NCBI GenBank assembly: GCA_905182995.1
Contig: CAJJDP010000091.1
Coordinates: 235,553-299,552 of the forward strand
Source: Paramecium octaurelia
Taxonomy: Eukaryota; Ciliophora; Oligohymenophorea; Peniculida; Parameciidae
Length of the DNA stretch: 64,000 nt
Direction of reading: 5' to 3'
Made by a program: the position numbers and the translations under genes. Shown one piece after another: positions 49,502 through 60,609 of the stretch. The notes beneath the pieces are model-generated. The model worked only from the letters and a program-made list of their open reading frames with translations. It had not been told where the DNA came from and did not search any database. The stretch's first letter is position 1. Each line of letters opens with the position of its first letter.

Positions 49502-50515
49502 ATGAAAAATCAATAAGTCTTAAAAGCCTTAGAATCATTTCAAAAAAAAAATAACTTAAAAAATTAGAATAATCATCAATCATGCAAAAAATGAAATTTG
49601 TAATTCTCAATACTTTGAAACTCTATCTAAAGATTCTAACCTTAACAATATCCAAGAACTCTATTCCTAAAGTCTTCTTAGATTAGATCCTCACAATTCC
49701 AGATAAAGACCTCAATTTGAAGATGATATCTAAATAATAAATGATTTATTCCTATATTATATTATTTGAAACTTATTTTTCTACCTTAAAGAAAAATTGT
49801 TACTTTAACAAGAAGTAAAGACCCAGATGGAATTAGAGGAAGTATAGATAACAGCAATTTTAGAAAGTATGTAATACTCCTAAATGTTAAATTTATAAGA
49901 AATAGATTAAAAGAGCACTTTTGATATGATGTTGTAAACAACAAAGAAGTTTGTCTCAAATTAAAGCAAAAATAATTAAAATACCTAAATACTGTATTTG
50001 TGATGTTTTTTTTGTTGTAATTAATTGCATTACCAAGAAATTGGTTAATGTTAATTATGTAACAAATACATCCATGTTAATTGTTTTCAGCTCTTCTCTA
50101 ATATAAACTCCAGTTAGGGGGATCTATTGCAACATTTTTATTGTTTTTCATTAGAAGGCTACATCCTGATGTATAATTGATATTTATCAAGAAAATGGAG
50201 ATGTCCAATTTATAAAGCTAAAATATTTAAATTATAGTTTGATGCTTATTAGTATGAAATTTTAAAATCAATCAGGTAATTTGGTTGATAAGAATGTATT
50301 TCTGGATCTCATTTGATTTTTAAGGCAATATTTTAGATGAATTCATTTCAAAATCTATTGATTATAGTATCATTCCAGAGATAGCCAAACTAAATAATAT
50401 TAGAATACCATCGTTATAGAAACTATGTAGTCATTTAAATTAAAAGGAGGATTATGAGATCTAAAGTAATTCAAAATTAAAAAATCCTAAATCTATTGTT
50501 AATTACAATCATTGA
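49502..50515 (+). pseudogene. Duplicate image of the Miz-like pseudogene
   Basis: Same sequence as 48131-49144 shifted by 1371, carrying the same breaks. It is probably not a second locus but the other end of an unmerged contig overlap. Confidence 0.6.
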
Positions 50516-50912
50516 ATATAAATTAAATTGGAGTGCTAATAAGTATTTCATTTACATGATATTTTCTATATTGTTTTAATATTAATGTATTATATCATCA
50601 ATCTAAGATTGCAATATCTTAGATGAAAAATGATTCAATAATATTAATATAATTCATTCATACTTTAAACATGATTGATACGAATTTTATCCTTATATGT
50701 TCACTCAAATAAATATAAATACAATAGCTTACTAAATACTTGGAATTAATGGAATTGGTAATGATTTTTGAGTTACATTCATTATTTATACTTTATTAAT
50801 ATTATAAAAATTTAAATGAATTTATCGATATTCATAAATTTATTAAATTGGAGTATTTCATTTAATTAAAAATAAACCAAATTAATTAACAATAAAAATA
50901 AATAAAAAATAT

Positions 50913-52507
50913 ATGAAGTTGAGTAACACTCCACAACCTAAATTGTCAAGACTTGATGATTCAACCTCTACAGACATTCATAATATGTGCTATAGTAGAG
51001 TCAACATACTTACTAATGAAGTAGAAAAACTTACTGATGTACTTGGAACAGCCTCACAAGAAATGGAAGTTCTCAAGGAACAAAATAGAGACTTATAAAA
51101 CTAATTACAAGAAATGGAGCAATCTAACTAAATTGTATGTTCATTAAATATAATTAGTTAAATCAAGAATATGATAATTTATGCGATAGATTAAAATAGA
51201 AGAGTATTGAGTCAGAAGAATATGCATTCTAAGTATAAAAATTAACTCTTCAGAAACAAGTAATTTTTTTAGTAATATCACAGGAACTCAGTCAAAATCT
51301 CAATAAAGTCTTAGATGAATTAGAATAGACTAATAAAATTATAGAAATCAAAGATCAAGAAATTTAAGCAGGCAAACAATAATTTATAGCAAAAACGGAA
51401 GAATTATAGCAAAGTTTATAGCAAACATATCATCTCGACTAAGCCTTGAGAGTAGTCAAGGAAGAGAAATTAAAATATATTTATGAGTATTAGTAACTCC
51501 AGAAAGTTGTTAAAGAACAGGCAGATTAAATAAATGAATTATTAGAAATCAAGAACGCTTATGAGTTATTGAAAATAGACCTAGATGTACTTAGAGTCAA
51601 TTATTCAAACCTATTGAATTAAAATATATAAGAAAAAAAAGAGCTAGAAGCCTAGATTGATGTATTACGCGACATGCATGGTTATACGATAGAAGATTCA
51701 GAAGTGAAATTTGCTGTAAATAGTATATAATATAATTAGAATTAAATCAAATAAGAAATTGAAAATTACAAATAATTATATGATGAATAATATAAGGCTG
51801 AAAGAATGAATTATGAATCAATTATTGATTAGTTGAAAAATTAAGTAAATACTGTGTAATTGTAACTCTAAAATGCAGAATTATTAATATCAACTCATAA
51901 ATAAAATTTAATGAACTAAACGCAACTGACCATGTTTGAAAAAAATAATTAAGTGAGTGAGTTGAGAGCCTAGAATTATGTTCTATAAGAATCATTGAGA
52001 AACATGAGTAGAGAATTAAATGAGTTGTAACAGTAGATGGAAAGTGGTAATATCATTAGATTTGATGACGATGTGAAGAAATAGATAGAATACAAGTTAG
52101 ACTTACTTTAATAGATGCAAAAAGAGAGGGATGAACTAAAAAAGGACAATGAATAATTAAAAAGAGAGAATCGACTGTTAAAAGAGAACAATGAATTACT
52201 GTCCCAATAAATGCATCAATAATCGAATGTTAGTTAATTGCCTTAATCGATAATGACAAGTTAAATTTAACCCTTGAACAATCTTCCAGGCTAAAAGATT
52301 ACTGATAATGAGAAAATTAAATACCTACTCAAGGCAGTTGACCAACTACAAAATGCCATAAAAGATAGGGATTTAGAAATTAATAAATTATCACACCTTG
52401 CTAGTACTAATGCAGGTCTGTCCTAATTAGTGAATAGACCTAAGTCTCAAATACGATTCTACCATCTAAACACTGAGGATATGACTTAATTTGATAAATA
52501 ATAATGA
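50913..52507 (+). CDS. Long coiled-coil protein
   Basis: A 515-residue protein that is almost entirely coiled coil. After a short head (MKLSNTPQPKLSRLDDSTST), heptad-rich Gln/Glu/Leu/Lys helices run from ~25 to ~420, e.g. VEKLTDVLGTASQEMEVLKE. A flexible segment follows (~430-450), a second short coil (ITDNEKIKYLLKAVDQLQNA) and a tail (RPKSQIRFYHLNTEDMTQFD). Two introns: 51135-51157 (23) and 51260-51283 (24, ends CAG, in frame so less certain). Exons total 1548 nt. Such proteins are common in ciliate basal bodies and cortex; no family is assigned. Confidence 0.8.
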
Positions 52508-52528
52508 TTTATATATAATCTATATTTA

Positions 52529-53862
52529 ATGAAAAAAAATAATAAAAAGTCGTAAACCACTAAAATCAAGGTAACTCCTTGTTCCAATGATCGTTACTAT
52601 ATGGATTAGCAGATCGACGAAGATGTCTACCTAAAATAAAATTATAAGGTTGTAAGGGAAATGGGTAGAGGAGGCTATGGAGTTGTTTATAAAGCGTATG
52701 AAATAATTCATAAAACTTAGTTTGGGACTTAATTAGGGTCAAATTGAGAAAACCAAAAAATATGCCATCAAAGTTAATTTTTCAACAGTGTCTCCAGAAT
52801 TGATTTTTGCAGAGATTGGATTTTTAAAATTAGTGTACGGTAAGGAGAATATGCCACAACTGGTGAATCTATTTTTGAAGGATCAAAAAATATACATCGT
52901 AATAGAATACTTTACTTATAAGCCATTCATTGTAAATATTTCATTTTAAAAAAGACATTCTTTGCTAACTTTGACATGATGCAAATAAGAAAATATCTCT
53001 ATGAATTATTGAAGGCATTAAACATTTTAAAACAAAATGGAATCTATCATAGAGATGTGAAACCTGGCAATTTTCTTTACAATCCTAAAACCTGCAAGGG
53101 AATTCTGATTGATTACGGTCTCAGTGAAATTGATAGGTCATTTGTTGCAAAACTGATAGAAAAAGAGAAGGATCTGTCCAAGAATGTAAGAATTGAGTAA
53201 ACTATATTTAACAGAATCCTTAATCAGATGAAGTCTAAGAGATAAGAAGGAAAATCAATTTATATAATGAAATTTAAAAAACAATCGATTAAATAGGATA
53301 AAATAAAATCGGTACAGAAAGCTTTATGCCTTTGGAAAGTATCTTACATTACCATGTATAATATCATATTAAGTTTAAATATAGGATCAATCCTATGAAG
53401 TTGATATGTGGGCAGTTGGAGTTATATTTTTACAATTTTTAACGAAGAAATACAATCTATTTAGTAATGTCAGAATGATCAATAAACCTGCCAATACAAA
53501 AAATTTCTTCTATGTTAACTTTATCTTGGAGTTAGCCAGCTTATTCGGATCTGAATAAGTAAGGTAGATTTGTGATTTGTTCGGTAAGATTAGATTATGA
53601 TGTAGAATATGATTTAAAATTGCCATCAGTGTCAGCAACAAAGCCAATCAAATGGAAATAAATAATAAACATGGAAGGGTTTGATGATAATGCTGAGGAT
53701 TTATTGACAAAATTGCTTTGTTTGCATCCCAAACAGAGAATTAAAGTTGAAGATGCATTAAAGCATCCTTTTTTTTAAACTGTGATATCTTAAGAAGCGC
53801 AAGCAGATACAAACTTTTAATAAGAATAGGAATTTAATGTGATTAAACAAATTGAAATATGA
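52529..53862 (+). CDS. CDC7: CDC7-family protein kinase
   Basis: A 400-residue kinase. Motifs in order: glycine loop EMGRGGYGVVYKA, VAIK-type KYAIKVN, HRDVKPGNFLYN, DYGLSE in place of DFG, an insert of ~55 residues, KIGTESFMPLES where most kinases have TxxYxAPE, EVDMWAVGVIFL, and a closing HPKQRIKVEDALKHPFF. The split kinase domain and the FFYVNFILELASLFG stretch are typical of CDC7, which with DBF4 phosphorylates MCM proteins to fire replication origins. Five introns: 52696-52720 (25), 52932-52954 (23), 53186-53214 (29), 53356-53384 (29) and 53564-53588 (25). Exons total 1203 nt. The Tyr in DYG is unusual. CK1-like kinases share some motifs, but the insert favours CDC7. Confidence 0.87.
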
Positions 53863-53986
53863 ATTAAATTGTATCTATATTGTGTTAAAAACTCTCAATC
53901 TTTTTATTCAGCTGTGGATGCTTCGTTTTTATCTTCTTATATGCCTCCCTTATTCTCTAACTAGTCCTCCTTTGTTTATTAGTTTC

Positions 53987-54080
53987 CTTATTATTCATCT
54001 TCTTATTTTTATAACTCTTCCTATTTTTATTATTCTTCTTATTTTTACTACTCCTCCTATTTTTATTATTCATCCTATTT
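53987..54080 (+). repeat. 18-bp tandem repeat (about 5 units)
   Basis: Imperfect units of TTTTATTATTCTTCTTAT between the kinase and the deubiquitinase genes. In the kinase frame, downstream of its TGA, it stays open and would code Tyr/Ser/Phe repeats (YYSSYF). It has no known role; it could act as a 3' region or be a minisatellite. Confidence 0.7.
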
Positions 54081-54100
54081 CCTAAAAATAATAATTAATT

Positions 54101-57100
54101 TCATTACTTAACAACTGTAATTTTCAATGCTTTCTCTTTTGGCTTTGTTGATTACATAGGTATTTTTTATTGTATTTTAGCAGGGTCAGAAGATTTGGCC
54201 AGGATCTCATCCACTTTTTGTCTCAGTTCAGTCATATCCTTTGGAACTTCTCGAGCATCACGAACACTATGAAAAATAGAGAGATGAAAATACATAATGA
54301 AAAAGGAATCTTTTAGAAGGAACCATGGACTTTTGCTGACAACATTTTAATTGAATTTAAGCAATTGCCAATCAAAACTTGCAGTTACTAAATCAGTTAT
54401 TGTAAAACTGAAGATGTTGTTGATTTTAATAGCTTCGATGGCATCTTAGTTAATGTTATATAAGTTTGATATAACGATAGATGCATCATGCATAGTGTCA
54501 GTGCTATTAAGAAAGATCTCTGATGGAGGAAATGAAAGAGTAAAGTCTTTTGGATTATAAAATCTCACATATCCCAATAATTAATTTTCTTTGATTTCAT
54601 CTTCTTTTTCCAGCTTTTCAATAATAATGGTTTGATTATCAAAAAGCCTTAAGTTTTTTAATAGTTGATCATTATGATAAACTTGACTAAGTTTTGTGTT
54701 AACTTTGTATCTCAATCTAATAAGATTGGGTTGCAATGTAATTTATTTTGTCTCTTCTACCTTTTAACACAACTTTTCCTTAAGTTCTTTAACATACCAC
54801 TCTGAATTGATTTCCATATCAAATAGATCCTGATATTCAAATTCAATAGTATCCGAGTATTTTGGAGAAATGCCTCCCATTCCCACTTTAATTTTGTATA
54901 CTCCTTTAGTAGATGGCTTACCCAACATTAAACAAAAGGCAGCTCGACCAATAGCTTAATTGTTTTTTATTGTAGTAGACAAATCTTTAATTTCCTCACC
55001 AAATCTATTGCTCTTTTTAACGATGAATGAATCAATATCTATGCCTAGGAAATCACTCATTTTTTCTTTTAACTCCTTCATAGTTTTTCTATTATCAATT
55101 TACAATTCAAAACAATAATCAGGAGATTCTAATGGTAACAAATTTTTTCTAGGGTCGTTAAAAGTCACTCTGCATTTATGTTTTTCGCATTCAAATTTTT
55201 GATCCCAATTTAATGGCAGATTAGCATCGTCTTGCTTTTCTTCCAAATACAATGTCACATTTCTTCCAATTTTAAGATCATAGAGGGTGTATTCTAATTA
55301 ATGTTACTAGTTAATTCTAATTGAATAATTAGTAGCTCCATTAATCCAATTCTTCTGTAAGATTATTTATTTATCTTTAGGTACTCCTAATCTTTAGGTT
55401 ATTGCATCCATAAATTAGTCAACAGTTTTGTCATCTCGAATGAAGAATTTAAGAGGTTTCAATTCTGATTCATCCAATGAGTCAATATCATTCCTCCATA
55501 CACACAATTTAATCAACATGAGATGAGGATCATACTCCTCAAATTATTCATGTGGGGCTTTAGTTTCTAAAAGAACAGATTTGTAATCATTAAAGTATAA
55601 ACATTACAGAGTTTCATTCTCCTTATTTGTAAATGTCTCCTATGGAATTTTGTCATTAGAATTATAGAATCTTATTCTTGTATTCTCGTCATCTTCTTAT
55701 ACATTCAATTCTTACCTGACTTATAATTTGAAATCTTTCAAAAGTGTGTCTTTTCTGGTTTTAATAACAACATCGTTAGTTTTATAAAAACATCTGATTT
55801 TCAATTCCATTTCTCTTTCTTTTTTTTCTCTCTCCCACTTCTCCTCTCTTTCTTTCTATTCTTATAATTCTTTAGCTATAGCCTCTTTTAAATGCTCCTA
55901 AATTTCAGGCTTTTTAGTACTGAGTTCCTCGCCGGCTCTTCTATACATCAAGAAGTAAGCACTACTTCCCATATTGTATTTTGGATACTTATCTCCAAAC
56001 ATAGATAGGATTGTTTTCCACGACATTCTTGAGACTGTAGAGTCATTAAAACAATACCAATCACCATTTTCAAAAGATTTGATGTATGCATAATAATGTC
56101 CTCCTAATGCTCCTCCTGAATGAATCATGACTGAATATAATTCATAAACATTTGGTCCATTTTGTAATAGTTCTTAGATCTTTTATTTGATTGATAAGTT
56201 ATGGGATTCATTTTCAGTTTTTTCTTAGATTTCTTTTTCCTCATAATTTTAGGTTTTTGCACTTCCTTGTACTTCTTTTTTCAAAGTCTTAACTGTATTG
56301 GCAGTTGTGCCTTCCCCTAAATCACCTAGATTATCCAAGTTATTTCCGAACAACATATCACTATCAATATCGTAGGCTTCATCAGCTGTTAGAACTAGAT
56401 TTGGGTTATTTGGTATAGTCTAAGAAGTGAATTGAGTTGAGGATGTGTTATTTGATTTTAGACTTTAGAATTTTTGTTAGAATTCTTGATGGGCTTCCAA
56501 CAACTACTTTTTGAATTGTGCTTTATCATCTGGTTACACTACTTATGGAGTGTCATCAAAACGAACTTTTTGGGGTCTTTCATCTGGGGAGGGTTTTCTA
56601 TTTTTTCTTCTCAAAGGATCACTGAAACAACCTTGCAATTTCTCCTGTTCATATTAGATCTTCAATCTCTCTCTTTCTTCTAATAGATCTGGATGATCTT
56701 CAATGAGAATTTAATCATATGGTTTGAGAAAATTGTTCATATCTAAAACAAAGGGGAAGGAAACATAATCGTTGACCTTCTTCCTCTCGAATGTATTCAT
56801 GTCTAACTCAAATCGATTCAATTGAATGGTGAGTATATCTGAGAGTGCCTTCAACCTGAATCCTTTGAGGGCATCTGTTTTATCATTGCAATTTTAGCAT
56901 AAGTATTTGTTATCACCTTCCAACTTCTCAGGCTTGATGTAATAGTAAAGTGCTCTCTCCAGAGACTCGTTGTAAACATTTAAAAAGTCACTTTTGACAG
57001 TGAGTGAAAGATCTAAGAAAACTTCATTGGACACACTTTCCGATTAACACTTTAGACATTGCACATAGGATTATGAGTGAGATTGATACAGACGTGTGAT

Positions 57101-57448
57101 GAAATCTTAATCATCAGATTATTGGATCGCATCAAAAAGTACTCTGCAAAATTCTTGAACATCATGCTATGCAAAAGATTCCTGTGGATCCCATTGAAAT
57201 GATCTAACTAAACCTCTAGCATCTACGGCTCTATTCTCATAGCCTTCTTGCATCTTGGTGAACAGATACTGTAATTGATATGGAATGCAGTCTTCTTTTT
57301 TTGGATGCTTCGTTTCATCATACTTCCACTTAAAAAGAGCCTCTCTAAATTGGCGAGTCATAAAGAGAGTTTGAAGGAGAGAATTCATGTAACATGTGTT
57401 ACCCAAGTTATTTAAACCGCAATACATAATTATTTTAATATCATTCAT
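54101..57448 (-). CDS. Ubiquitin-specific protease, USP47-like
   Basis: A cysteine deubiquitinase of about 1106 residues. The Cys box is GLNNLGNTCYMNSLLQTLF (Cys19), followed by HDVQEFCRVLFDAI. Zinc-ribbon Cys pairs are seen (CLKCQSE, YLCQNCN). The His box is SGGALGGHYYAYIKS near residue 445, followed by WYCFNDSTVS. A charged helical segment and ubiquitin-like folds make up the C-terminal half, the layout of USP47. One 27-nt intron (54267-54293) sits near the 3' end; the frame is otherwise constant from start to stop. The first ATG (57448) overlaps the stop of the upstream Rab-like gene by 8 nt; a start at 57427 (MYCGLNNLG) avoids this. It removes ubiquitin from substrates; targets are unknown. 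Confidence 0.9.
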
Positions 57449-58229
57449 AAAGTGATGCTATATCACAAAGTGCCTACTGTTACAATCGAACATTACCAAT
57501 TGATATTTAGACGAATTGAGCAACCGTTTTCCAATCAGAATGCCTTTTCCCATCAAGGACAAAGGAGTGGGTGGATTTGGAATCTACCCTATGATAGTAG
57601 AGAATAGATAATCAAAAACTGGGGCGATTGAAGTATCTCCAATCGAACTATTGTTAATTTATATAATTTACCAAACTTCAAAATATTCCATCCCGTATTT
57701 ACGAGCCATACCGATGGCTTCTGACTTCGATACACCTCCTTTGTTACTGGCATAGAGATCGATCTTGTTTCCAATGAGAACTTTGACTGGGATCTCGGTT
57801 TTCTCATTTTCAGTTATCCAATGTTCTATCTTTTCAAATGTTTATCTTTTTGAGACTAGTTTTATGAGTGTTTCCAATTACCATCGAACATATAGATGGC
57901 TGCTGTGGCTCCCAGACAGAAGCGGAAGAAGGTATCAGGACTACGATGCTTGCCAGGGATCTCCCAATAGGCTATCTTGTAGAGAGTGTCGTCATCCATG
58001 TAACCGACAGTCTTGAGTATTTAAATCACGTTGATACCTTCAAATTCAATTCATCTGATGCTTCCTATTCTATTATCTTACCGAAGGTGATTGCCAATAC
58101 TTTAAATTTTATGATTTAATTTACCATCTAAAAAGGTCGATTTTCCAACTGATTTCTCACCTTAACATACATAAGACTGGTACCTAAAATGACGATGCGG
58201 AACTTGAAATGATAGTCTTCAGAATCCAT
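57441..58229 (-). CDS. Atypical Rab-like small GTPase
   Basis: A 213-residue protein with a Ras fold. G1 is ILGEKSVGKSTFLD, G4 is VLIGNKIDLYA and G5 is YFEVCSIGD. G3 reads AYWEIPGKHRS where Rabs have WDTAGQE, so the catalytic Gln is Lys and the Mg-contact Asp is Glu; GTP hydrolysis is probably impaired. The C-terminus has no CC or CxC prenylation motif. Six introns: 58161-58183, 58100-58124, 58012-58037, 57856-57881, 57648-57671 and 57474-57496 (23-26 nt, some ending AAG). Exons total 642 nt. If the last intron is not spliced, the frame runs without a stop into the deubiquitinase start, so a fusion transcript is conceivable. It may be an RJL/RabX-like divergent family. Confidence 0.8.
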
Positions 58230-58294
58230 TTATTTTATTTATAAATATTTATAATGGCTTCCATGTGGGGATTGAATAAAAAAATTAAAAATTA

Positions 58295-60589
58295 ATGACT
58301 GACCAAGAAAAGAGTTGCGATGCCAAACTGACCTCCGACACCTAAAAAAATGTTCAAAAACAAAAGACCGGATTAAAGTAGATCAATCTTGATAATCTGG
58401 TGTACAATAAGAGAGAGAGAAAGTAAACTGGTACTCAAGGTAACAAGATCTTTTTACTCCCAGCACTTCAACCCATGCCTGTAATTCAGCACACCAAAGT
58501 CGTCACTCAGAATAAGTAACCTCGTAAAAAGAAGAATACTGAATTGCAGACCCCGCCAAGAGAAGAGGTGTACCAAACCCAAGAACCAACTTAAATCAAA
58601 TAATTACCAATATCCTGTGAATAATTGGTTCTCGAATCCGACAACTCTTCTGAGTTCGATCCCAAGATCAAACACAAGAAATCCAAAAAGTTTCGCAGGA
58701 CTCACAAACACATAGATCTTGAAGACTCCTCCGACGAAGCCCAATACAAAAGCAGACTCATTCTGAAGAGAGTCAACAAGATCTTTAAAAAATCATATGA
58801 ACAAAAATAAATCCTCTCCGCAGGTAGCGAACAAGAGAACCTAGTCAAAGAACTATTCAAGAACATCTACGTCAAGATATTTTAAGGTACCATATCACTT
58901 TTAATGTAAGATATTCCTGTGACTGCCGCAGAATTGAAACAACTAACCTAACCTGAATGCTCAACTGGATAGGAAGGCGATGGCAAACAACTTGAAGAAG
59001 AACCTAAATAGGATGATGAACCTCTTAGAGTATTGACTGAAGATGCAACAGATTTTGAAACTAAACGTAATTTAAAACTGTTAGGAATTGAAAATTAAGA
59101 AATACTATCAAAATTGGGAGAAATTAAATCTTATATTAATTGTGATATTAGATACTTTAACATTGACTTCTTAGTAGAGAAAGTGGGTGGCTTCGATGGT
59201 ATGCTATATTAATTTGATGTTTTAGTTGTTTTGATGGATCCACCCTGGAGAATCAAGGGAGGTTAATAGAATGATTCTTCTTTTATGTTCACGAATAGCA
59301 AATTCTCTTTAGATTACAACACTATGAGCAATCAAGAGATTATGGATATTAAAATAGAGAAATTGAGTAAGAAGGGATTCCTATTTCTTTGGATCCTCAA
59401 CACTCAACTCAATATTGCTTATGAAATGGCTAGTAAGTGGGGATATGAAATAGTTGATCAAATTATTTGGGTAAAATTGAATCCATAAGGCAATAACGTT
59501 TATCTTTCTACAGGATATTACTTTATGCACTCATTTGAAATATGTCTGGTTGGGTATACAAATAGTAATTTACATTAGTTATAAATGTCCTCCAGGTGAA
59601 CATGTGGAATATCACTCAAAGATATCAAACAACATCATCTTTAGTCCTGTTAGAAATAAATCCTAGAAACCGATAGAGTTATACGAAATCATAGAATTGA
59701 TGATGCCAGGATCTAAGAAAGTGGAAATCTTCGCCAGAAATCATAATCTAAGACATGGATGGTTTTCTATTGGAAATCAATTGGGAGAAACCTTTTAAAA
59801 GTGGTTGGTCTAGATAAGTTGCAATATCTGTGGGATCTCTTTGCAACCAGGAATTTGTAGATATAAATCTAAAAAAATTGCCAATTTTGACATCTGCTAG
59901 AATTGTTACAATAAGAATCTTCAGTAATCATTACTTATTAAAGTTAGTAATGGAGACTTCACCGAGAATGAAATGTTCTTCTTGGCCAATAAAGCAGACG
60001 AGGAAGTGCTACATCAATATCACCAATGCAATGGTTGTGATTAGAATCCTATTTGGGGAGCGAGATTTGAATGTGTCACTTGTGATAATCATGATTTTTG
60101 TGAGGCTTGCTTTGACAATCTATTAATAACTGGAGACCCTGCTCATAAAGATCACGATTTCAAAGTGATTGAACTACCTACTTTTGCTGAAGGCATACCT
60201 TGTCATGATGCAAAATGCAATGGATGCTTTCAAAAACCCATTTTAGGAGTGTAATTTGTTTGTAAATAGTGTACAAATTTTAGTTTATGTAATGAATTAT
60301 TCTACTTATCATAGGCTAAAATTGTTTCTTCACTAGAACACAATCAGAATTAAATGGACAAAGACATAAAGCTGATCATCGCTTTGAACCCATTTATGAA
60401 GTTTAGAATTACCAAAAGAAAACATATAAGTGCTAAGGTTGCGAATTGGAGAAATCTGGAAGTGTTTATAAATGTGAAAATTGCTTTGGATTTTATTTCT
60501 GCGAAGAATGTTATGTACTTAAAAAAGATGATTGGAAATGTTATGTAGCCACCAGTCATAAAAATTATCACACATTTATCAAGATATGA
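58295..60589 (+). CDS. MT-A70 N6-adenine methyltransferase with C-terminal ZZ-like zinc fingers
   Basis: A 738-residue protein. The N-terminal ~200 residues are charged and disordered ([18 protein letters not shown]). The MT-A70 domain (~280-480) has the catalytic DPPW at 306-309 ([13 protein letters not shown]), then [60 protein letters not shown] and [14 protein letters not shown]. It continues in the same frame into four Cys/His modules (~490-735): CNICG...[23 protein letters not shown]...CEAC with [23 protein letters not shown]...[22 protein letters not shown]...CEEC. The second and third are clear ZZ fingers. Three introns: 59199-59225 (27), 59554-59578 (25) and 60289-60314 (26). Exons total 2217 nt. 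The family methylates adenine in mRNA (METTL3/IME4) or DNA (ciliate MTA1); ZZ fingers often read histone tails or bind partners. Confidence 0.92.
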
Positions 60590-60609
60590 TATGATATAAA
60601 TATATATTA

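Larger units (their letters stand above)
49316..50685. repeat. 1370-bp exact duplication, copy 2
   Basis: Second identical copy following the single N at 49315. An unmerged contig overlap is the simplest explanation. Features within it should be counted once. Confidence 0.97.

Noticed and set aside
53863..54100. A 77-codon Leu/Ile/Pro ORF (about 53852-54085)
   Set aside because: It is a shifted reading of the 18-bp repeat and starts inside the kinase exon; there is no sign of an independent gene.
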